NCBI GenBank assembly: GCA_025361465.1
Contig: JANYAG010000072.1
Span: forward strand, 1 to 11,826
Direction: 5' to 3'
DNA length: 11,826 bases
DNA from: Gemmatimonadota bacterium
Lineage (GTDB): Bacteria > Gemmatimonadota > Gemmatimonadetes > Gemmatimonadales > GWC2-71-9
In this document: positions 7,011-11,826 of the stretch, piece by piece
How the letters are laid out: every line of letters begins with the position of its first letter
Position numbering within the stretch: the first letter of the stretch is position 1
Notes under the pieces: model-generated
What the model was told of the DNA's origin: nothing
Seen by the model: only the letters and a program-made list of their open reading frames with translations
The model's database searches: none
Made by a program: the position numbers and the translations under genes

Positions 7011-7759
7011 CCCGCCGGCTGATTCCCTGTCTTGACACCCGCGGCGGCCGGGTCGTGAAGGGACGACGCTTCGTCGACCTGCGCGACGCCGGGCTGCCGG
7101 CCGAGCTGGCACGGCGGTATGACGAGGACGGCGCAGACGAGCTGATCCTGCTCGACATCACCGCAACGCCCGAGGGCCGCGCGAACGCCCTCGCGACGGT
7201 GCGCACCGTGCGCGACGCGCTGACGATTCCACTCACCGTCGGAGGGGGAGTGCGCTCGATCGCTGACGCGGAAGCGCTGCTCACGGCCGGCGCGGACAAG
7301 GTCGCGGTCAACACGGCCGCGCTGGCCGATCCGGGCCTGCTCGACGCACTCGCCGGACAATTCGGCAGCCAGTGTGTCGTGCTGGCGATTGATGCCGCGG
7401 CGTGGCCCGATGGTGGGTGGCGGGTGTTCGCCCGCTCCGGCAGCGAAGTCACCGCACGCGCACCAGTGGAATGGGCCACTGAGGCGGAGCAGCGCGGCGC
7501 CGGGGAGATCCTGCTGACGAGCATCGACCGTGACGGCACCGGCGAGGGGTTCGACCTGGTGCTGCTCGATGCCGTGAGCCGCCGGATTCGCCTGCCGGTC
7601 ATCGCTTCAGGCGGAGCCAGCCGCGCGGATCATTGTCTCATGGCGCTCGAAGCCGGGGCCGATGCGGTACTCGCCGCCTCGATGTTTCACGACAACGCGG
7701 TGTCGCTTCGCCAGGTGAAGCGCTTCCTCGCCTCACATGGTGTGGAGATTCGACCATGA
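7004..7759 (+). CDS. hisF: HisF, cyclase subunit of IGP synthase
   Basis: TIM-barrel cyclase that uses ammonia from HisH to turn PRFAR into imidazoleglycerol phosphate and AICAR. 251 residues from ATG 7004, giving the standard N-terminus MLTRRLIPCLD. The two catalytic acids fall exactly at the usual positions, D11 (PCLD) and D130 (VLAIDAAA). Phosphate-binding loops are LTVGGGVRS and the ASGGAS stretch, and GAGEILLTSIDRDGTGEG is the family signature. The start lies inside the last codons of hisH, and no Shine-Dalgarno is visible, so coupling to hisH translation is likely and would help make the two subunits in equal amounts. Its TGA overlaps the next ATG (ATGA, 7756-7759). Confidence 0.97.
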   Translation: MLTRRLIPCLDTRGGRVVKGRRFVDLRDAGLPAELARRYDEDGADELILLDITATPEGRANALATVRTVRDALTIPLTVGGGVRSIADAEALLTAGADKVAVNTAALADPGLLDALAGQFGSQCVVLAIDAAAWPDGGWRVFARSGSEVTARAPVEWATEAEQRGAGEILLTSIDRDGTGEGFDLVLLDAVSRRIRLPVIASGGASRADHCLMALEAGADAVLAASMFHDNAVSLRQVKRFLASHGVEIRP

Positions 7760-10305
7760 TCATTCCGTCGGTGGACATCGCGGGCGGCCGCACGGTGCAG
7801 CTCGTCGGCGGGCGCAAGCAGGCCCTCGACGCGGGGCCGCCACAGGCCTGGGTGGAGCGCTTCGCGATGGCGGGAGCGGTGGCGGTGATCGACCTGGATG
7901 CCGCGATCGGCGTGGGCGACCAGCGCGATCTCATTGCCCCGCTCTGCCGGTTGGCACCATGCCGGGTCGGGGGCGGCATTCGCGACCTCGCGCGAGCACG
8001 GTTCTGGCTCGATGCCGGCGCATCCCGAATCATCATCGGCACAGCGGCGACGCCCGCGTTCCTCGGAGCGCTGCCGAGCGAGCGCACCATCGCCGCACTG
8101 GATGCGATCGACGGCGAGGTCGTGATCCACGGCTGGCGCACCCGGACCGGCCGCAACGTGCTCGACCGGATCGTCGAGCTGCGCGACAGCGTCGGTGGCT
8201 TCCTGATCACCTTCGTCGAACGCGAGGGACGGATGCAGGGAATCGATCTCGAGGCCGTCAAGGAGATTGTCGCTGCGGCTGGTCGCGCCAGGGTCACCAT
8301 TGCCGGAGGCGTCACCACGCCGGCAGACATTGCTGCACTTGATGCCCTGGGCGCCGACGCACAGGTGGGCATGGCGCTCTATACCGGCCGGCTCAGCCTG
8401 GCACAGGCGATCGCAGCCCCGCTGGCCACCGATCGGCCCGATGGCCTGTTCGCCACGGTCGTGACCGACGAACGAGGGACCGCCCTCGGCCTGGCCTGGT
8501 CGAGCGCCGAGAGCCTTGAGCGGGCGGTGGCCGAGCGCCGGGGCGTCTACCACTCGAGGAAGCGCGGGATCTGGACCAAGGGAGAAACATCGGGCGCGAT
8601 CCAGGAACTGCTCCGGATCGACCTCGACTGCGATCGCGACGCGATCCGCTTCACGGTACGCCAGCATGGTCGCGGCTTCTGCCACACCGGAAGTCTCACC
8701 TGCTGGGACGACGCACCGGGTCTCTCCGCCCTGGAAGCGACGCTGCAACAGCGACGCGCCGAGCCACTGGCGGGCTCTTACACGCAGCGACTGTGGCAAA
8801 ACCCGACGCTCCTGGCCAGCAAGCTGGTCGAGGAAGCCAGGGAGCTGGCCGACGCCATTTCGCCCGAGGCCGCCGTGGCCGAAACGGCCGACGTTCTCTA
8901 CTTCGCCATGGTCAAGCTGGCCGGAAGCGGCGGCACGCTGGCCGAGGTCGAGCGCGAACTGGCTCAGCGGGCGCGGCGCACCACGCGTCGCGCGGGCGAT
9001 GCCAAACCGGCTGCCACCGCGCAGCCGTCGGAGTTTGCCGGTCTGCGACGGGTCCAGTCCGGTGCGCTGCCGACCCGGGCCCCGAGCGCCATCGATGCCG
9101 CCACCCTCGAGGGCGCCGCGACGATCGTCGCGTCCGTGCGCCAAGGCGGTGACCGCGCGCTGCTCGAATACGCCGCGCGATTCGACGGCTGGGAAGGCGT
9201 GCGCCCCTGGCATTACGACGCACAGGCGCTTGCCGCGGCGCTCGACAGTATCGATCTCGACACGCGCGCGGTGCTCGCGGCGATGGCGACGCAGGTCCGG
9301 GAGTTCGCCTTGGCGCAACGGAGCGCCCTGACGACGGTGGACGTCGCGGTACCAGGCGGGCGCGCGGGCCATTCCGTGATTCCCATGGATCGTGCCGGCT
9401 GCTACGCTCCCGCCGGTCGCTTTCCGCTCCCCTCGTCGGTCCTGATGACGGTGGTGACGGCCCGCGCGGCCGGGGTGCGCGACATCACGGTGGCGACGCC
9501 GAGTGCCACACCATTGATGCTGGCGGCCGCGGCAATTGCCGGGGCCGACCGGGTGATCGCCGTGGGTGGGGCGCAGGCGATCGCGGCGCTGGCCTATGGC
9601 ACCGAAACGCTCGCGGCGTGTGATGTGGTGGTCGGCCCCGGCAATCGCTGGGTCACCGCGGCGAAGAAAATCGTCGCGGGTGACGTCGCCATCGACTTCC
9701 TGGCGGGACCCTCGGAGTTGGTGGTGCTCGTCGACGCCAGCTCGGATCCGGTGCTGGTGGCCGCTGACCTGCTCGCTCAGGCCGAGCACGATCCCGATGC
9801 CCTGCCGATCGTGGTCACGCTGGATGAAGGGATCCTTGCACAGGTCGATCGCGAGCTGCGCCAGCAGCTCGGGACACTGCCAACGGCGGCCACGGCTCGG
9901 GCCGCGCTCGGGAACGGCTTTGCCGTGGTGTGCACCTCGATGAGCGAAGCGATCGCGGCGATCGACGCCATCGCGCCGGAACACCTCCAGGTCACCATCC
10001 CCGGCGCCCGGGAGATCGCGGCGCGGGTTCGCCACGCCGGTGCCGTGTTTGTCGGCAAGGGAGCGGCCGAGGTCTTCGGCGACTACGGGGCTGGACCCAA
10101 CCACGTCCTGCCGACGGGTGGCGCGGCGCGATTCACCGGGGGATTGTCCGTGATGAACTTCCTGCGCCTGCGCACCTGGCTCGAGACCGGCACGCCGTCG
10201 GTGGTCGCCGACGCGACGGCGACGCTCGCGCGACTGGAGGGACTCGAGGCCCACGCGCGGGCGGCGGAGTACCGGCGGTCGATCGCCAGCGAGCGCAGCG
10301 AATAG
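7756..10305 (+). CDS. hisAIED: Four-enzyme fusion HisA-HisI-HisE-HisD
   Basis: An 849-residue chain in one uninterrupted frame. Residues 1-222 are HisA (ProFAR isomerase): acidic residues D7 and D116, T152, RVGGGIRD, IIIGTAA and a terminal phosphate loop IAGGV. About 223-318 are HisI (PRA-CH): YHSRKRGIWTKGETSG, metal-binding DCDRDA, and the zinc cysteines C292, C309 and C316. About 324-410 are HisE (PRA-PH): SYTQRLW, EEARE (359-363), AETADVLYFAMV. A basic linker (408-418) leads to HisD (429-849): GPSE (651-654), QAEHDP with Q675/H678, PEHL with E742/H743, GDYGAGPNH with D776, and H833. Catalytic residues of all four domains appear intact, so it should perform steps 2, 3, 4 and the final two oxidations. 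Fusion of HisI, HisE and HisD is the fungal HIS4 plan; HisA in front is unusual. The ATG overlaps hisF by 4 nt, with GGAG 8 nt upstream. It ends the operon. Confidence 0.95.
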   Translation: MIIPSVDIAGGRTVQLVGGRKQALDAGPPQAWVERFAMAGAVAVIDLDAAIGVGDQRDLIAPLCRLAPCRVGGGIRDLARARFWLDAGASRIIIGTAATPAFLGALPSERTIAALDAIDGEVVIHGWRTRTGRNVLDRIVELRDSVGGFLITFVEREGRMQGIDLEAVKEIVAAAGRARVTIAGGVTTPADIAALDALGADAQVGMALYTGRLSLAQAIAAPLATDRPDGLFATVVTDERGTALGLAWSSAESLERAVAERRGVYHSRKRGIWTKGETSGAIQELLRIDLDCDRDAIRFTVRQHGRGFCHTGSLTCWDDAPGLSALEATLQQRRAEPLAGSYTQRLWQNPTLLASKLVEEARELADAISPEAAVAETADVLYFAMVKLAGSGGTLAEVERELAQRARRTTRRAGDAKPAATAQPSEFAGLRRVQSGALPTRAPSAIDAATLEGAATIVASVRQGGDRALLEYAARFDGWEGVRPWHYDAQALAAALDSIDLDTRAVLAAMATQVREFALAQRSALTTVDVAVPGGRAGHSVIPMDRAGCYAPAGRFPLPSSVLMTVVTARAAGVRDITVATPSATPLMLAAAAIAGADRVIAVGGAQAIAALAYGTETLAACDVVVGPGNRWVTAAKKIVAGDVAIDFLAGPSELVVLVDASSDPVLVAADLLAQAEHDPDALPIVVTLDEGILAQVDRELRQQLGTLPTAATARAALGNGFAVVCTSMSEAIAAIDAIAPEHLQVTIPGAREIAARVRHAGAVFVGKGAAEVFGDYGAGPNHVLPTGGAARFTGGLSVMNFLRLRTWLETGTPSVVADATATLARLEGLEAHARAAEYRRSIASERSE

Positions 10306-10366
10306 ACGGTGCCGACGGCTGGTGCGTGGACAGCTCCAGGAAGCGAAGGAAGAACGCTTCTTGGGC

Positions 10367-10786
10367 TCAGCGGCCTTGTGGCATCACCGCGGTGTTGTGG
10401 CAGGCGGTGATCAGCCAGTGACCATCGCGCTTGGTCAGCACCTCAAGCATGCGGGTTACCAGGCGACCTTCGGCTGTGGCAGTGATGCCAGGAGGCAAGG
10501 CGCGAAAGCCGGTGAGCGTCGTCAGAAGTTCCACGAGCACGAGATTGGGTTCGGGAAATCGCAGGCGCTCGATCGCCACCATGAGCTGACTGTCGGCAAA
10601 GACGCCCCGAAACATCTCCGCATGCCGTGCCTCGAACCCGGCCTGCGTGTCCCAACGCATCCCCAGGATATTCGTGAAGGCGATGTCGGGGTCGCAGTTC
10701 GCGCTCCAGGCGCCGGCATCACCCCGGTTCCAGCCCGCCACCTGTGCGGCGACGATCTGCCGGACGTCCGCTTCATCGCGGGTCAT
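10367..10786 (-). CDS. NTF2/SnoaL-like small protein
   Basis: A 139-residue protein of the NTF2-like fold, closest in look to the SgcJ/EcaC/DUF4440-type group. It opens with an amphipathic helix (DEADVRQIVAAQVAGWNRGD), followed by the typical WSANCDPDIAFTN stretch and a C-terminal TRMLEVLTKRDGHWLITACHNTAV, the usual last strands. Proteins of this fold can be isomerases, hydrolases or binding proteins, and nothing here fixes the substrate. The ATG (10784-10786, minus strand) overlaps the stop of the TetR gene in ATGA, with GGAGG shortly upstream, so it is translated together with the regulator. It converges on hisD with a 61-bp gap. Family call good, function unknown. Confidence 0.82.
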   Translation of the reverse strand: MTRDEADVRQIVAAQVAGWNRGDAGAWSANCDPDIAFTNILGMRWDTQAGFEARHAEMFRGVFADSQLMVAIERLRFPEPNLVLVELLTTLTGFRALPPGITATAEGRLVTRMLEVLTKRDGHWLITACHNTAVMPQGR

Positions 10787-11457
10787 TCATCCTCCGCCGC
10801 GTCTCGAACGCTGGCCGCAAGCAGAGCCCGGGCCGTCCAGCGGGTCACCCGTTCCGCCGCAGGGGCCGAGAGACCGCGCGTATCCTGCAGCAGGAAGAGC
10901 GAATCCATGCCAACACACGACGTCAGCGCCGACACCAGGCGTTCGAACCGCTGCCGACCGATGCGCGGCTTGATCGGCGCCACGGCAGACGTAAGCCATT
11001 CGACCCGGCGATAGCCCCGCACTGGGGCCGCATCGCTGGTGCGGCCTGCCGTCAGTCGGATCATGGTCCGAAGCAGCGGTTCGTTTTCCAGCGCCAATCG
11101 GTGCATCACGGTCACCACGACATCGAGCCGCGCTTCAGCCTGCGCGACATCGTCCAGCGCGACCACCCCCTGGGGGAGCGCGGCGGCGAGGGCGGCTTCC
11201 ACTTCCGGCCGCAGCCGCTCCAGGGACGCCTCCACCAGCAGTTGATCCTGGGTCGGGAAGTAGCGATAGGCCGTCCGCCGAGACACATCGGCCGCATCGG
11301 CGACCTCGCCGACCGTCGGCGTGGGCCCCGAACTCATGAGCCGTGCGGCGGCGGCGAGCAGTGCCGCCCGGGTCCGTCGCTTCTGCCCGTCACCTCGCGC
11401 ATCGGCGGCGGCAGGCTGGGAGTCCAGGGGCATCGGCGACGGTGGCTTGACACTCAT
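10783..11457 (-). CDS. TetR-family transcriptional regulator
   Basis: 224 residues from the ATG at 11455-11457. The N-terminal region RRTRAALLAAAARLM, followed by the helix-turn-helix TPTVGEVADAADVSRRTAYRYFP (about 46-68) and QDQLLVEASLERL, is a clear TetR DNA-binding domain. The remainder is a helical ligand-binding domain with no recognisable ligand signature. The reading frame stays open further upstream, but that extension is Trp/Cys/Arg-rich, crosses the operator region and does not look like protein; Met-9 is another possible start. No Shine-Dalgarno is visible before either. It is divergent from the lipoprotein gene, and the gap holds two operator-like repeats, so it probably represses both itself and the lipoprotein. 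Its stop overlaps the downstream NTF2-like gene by 4 nt. Confidence 0.9.
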   Translation of the reverse strand: MSVKPPSPMPLDSQPAAADARGDGQKRRTRAALLAAAARLMSSGPTPTVGEVADAADVSRRTAYRYFPTQDQLLVEASLERLRPEVEAALAAALPQGVVALDDVAQAEARLDVVVTVMHRLALENEPLLRTMIRLTAGRTSDAAPVRGYRRVEWLTSAVAPIKPRIGRQRFERLVSALTSCVGMDSLFLLQDTRGLSAPAAERVTRWTARALLAASVRDAAEDE

Positions 11458-11482
11458 AGAGGGCAAGATAGATTGTCTGGTA

Positions 11483-11500
11483 ATGGCACACCAGTGCCAT
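11483..11500. promoter_or_regulatory. Operator-like perfect inverted repeat O1
   Basis: ATGGCAC-ACCA-GTGCCAT is a perfect 7-bp inverted repeat with a 4-bp spacer, lying between the divergent tetR-type gene and the lipoprotein gene. Size and symmetry fit a TetR-dimer site. It abuts or overlaps the candidate -10 elements on both strands, so binding would be expected to block both promoters. Confidence 0.75.
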
Positions 11501-11527
11501 AATAGCACTTCGGTGTCATCTTGTCGG
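11499..11527 (-). promoter_or_regulatory. Candidate promoter of the TetR gene
   Basis: On the minus strand CCGACA (11527-11522) and TATTAT (11504-11499) are separated by 17 bp, matching four and five of six consensus bases. O2 lies between the two elements and O1 covers the -10 and start region, the usual place for an autorepressor. A weaker plus-strand counterpart for the lipoprotein is TTGTCT (11473-11478) with CATAAT (11498-11503), spaced 19 bp. Confidence 0.45.
11502..11519. promoter_or_regulatory. Second operator-like copy O2
   Basis: ATAGCAC-TTCG-GTGTCAT repeats the O1 pattern (ATRGCAC-N4-GTGYCAT) with 12 of 14 arm bases identical, 19 bp centre to centre from O1. Its own symmetry is imperfect (5 of 7 arm pairs). 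The match in both arms, with an unrelated spacer, suggests that the arms are the conserved part and that two dimers bind side by side. Confidence 0.6.
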
Positions 11528-11552
11528 ACAACGGTCAACCAGGAGGGGCAGC

Positions 11553-11826
11553 ATGGGTCAGGCTCGAGGCGGGTGGATCGGTCGCAGGTGGGCGGGGATG
11601 GCCAGCCTGGCGGTCGGCATGCTGGTCGCAGGGTGCTCCGGTGATAGCACCGGCGCCAACAGCGCGGCCACGACGACATACGGCGCGGCAGTCGTGGTCG
11701 GCAACGGCACGGCGCGCTCCTATCAGGTGGTGCAGAACGGTGTTCCGACCGAGCTGGGGGTCGCCCTGAGCCCGGGGGCGCTCGACAGCCTGCCGGCGAC
11801 TCCGCAGATGGGCGGATACGAGTACC
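11553..11826 (+). CDS. Secreted lipoprotein, 5' part only (possibly TTHB210-like)
   Basis: Open to the window end: 91 codons plus one base are visible. AGGAGGGG (11541-11548) precedes ATG 11553 by 4 nt. The N-terminus has positive charges (ARGGWIGRRW), a hydrophobic stretch (MASLAVGMLVAG) and a lipobox LVAGC with the lipidated Cys at residue 28, followed by a Ser/Thr/Gly-rich linker. The mature part begins VVVGNGTARSYQVVQNGVPT and ELGVALSPGALDSLP, which recalls the TTHB210-like/DUF5602 group. That match is from memory and uncertain. Serine after the Cys predicts sorting to the outer membrane by the E. coli rule. It is transcribed away from the TetR gene, with both operators in between, and is therefore the likely target of that regulator. 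Confidence 0.85.
   Translation, partial: MGQARGGWIGRRWAGMASLAVGMLVAGCSGDSTGANSAATTTYGAAVVVGNGTARSYQVVQNGVPTELGVALSPGALDSLPATPQMGGYEY

Noticed and set aside
7687..10254. Very long minus-strand open frame (over 800 codons) opposite the HisA-I-E-D gene.
   Set aside because: The plus strand carries four enzymes with intact active sites. The opposite frame is an Arg/Gly/His-rich low-information translation typical of antisense frames in GC-rich genes.
10338..10362. Hairpin AGGAAGCG / CGCTTCTT after hisD as a terminator of the his operon.
   Set aside because: The stem has a G-T pair and a 9-nt loop, and there is no T-tract on either strand, so it cannot be called a terminator.
11458..11679. N-terminal extension of the TetR protein by 74 residues.
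   Set aside because: It would run through the operators, both promoters and the start of the lipoprotein gene, and its translation is Trp/Cys/Arg-rich and unlike a TetR N-terminus.

Overview
The window comes from a high-GC, Gram-negative bacterium. It encodes a TonB-dependent outer-membrane receptor and an outer-membrane-type lipoprotein. The GC-rich codon use and the style of the his genes would fit Gemmatimonadota, but that is an impression and not a proof. Codon use looks even across the window, and no mobile element, tRNA, rRNA or CRISPR array is visible.

Layout: (1) 80-2991 (+) holds a complete TonB-dependent receptor followed 2 nt later by an unrecognised protein with about seven transmembrane segments. 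(2) 3010-3180 (+) is a compact attenuation control region: a -10-like element, a 19-codon leader peptide with seven His codons (MLIHAHRHHAHHHGVSGAV), and a perfect 11-bp terminator hairpin just before hisG. (3) 3219-10305 (+) is a complete histidine biosynthesis operon in only six genes, each overlapping the next by 1-7 nt: hisG (long form), hisC fused to a HAD phosphatase, hisB, hisH, hisF, and an 849-residue fusion HisA-HisI-HisE-HisD. (4) 10367-11457 (-) is a two-gene unit, a TetR-type regulator and an NTF2/SnoaL-like protein, converging on the his operon. (5) 11458-11552 is a divergent control region with two tandem copies of an 18-bp operator-like element. (6) 11553-11826 (+) is the start of a lipoprotein gene cut by the window edge.

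How they work together: the six his proteins carry every activity from PRPP + ATP to histidine (HisG, E, I, A, H/F, B, C, HolPase, D). The HAD domain is the only candidate in the window for the histidinol-phosphatase, and it is fused to HisC, the enzyme that makes its presumed substrate. Expression is predicted to follow the supply of charged tRNA-His through the leader peptide. Enzyme activity is predicted to be controlled by histidine through the C-terminal domain of long-form HisG.

The most unusual items are the four-enzyme HisA-I-E-D chain, the HisC-HAD fusion, and the attenuator with an apparently leaderless leader ORF. The HisI-HisE part of the fusion resembles the fungal HIS4 protein, down to the domain junctions, as far as I can compare from memory. 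The fused HisA also raises the question of whether the poorly understood N-terminal region of fungal HIS4 is a decayed HisA.
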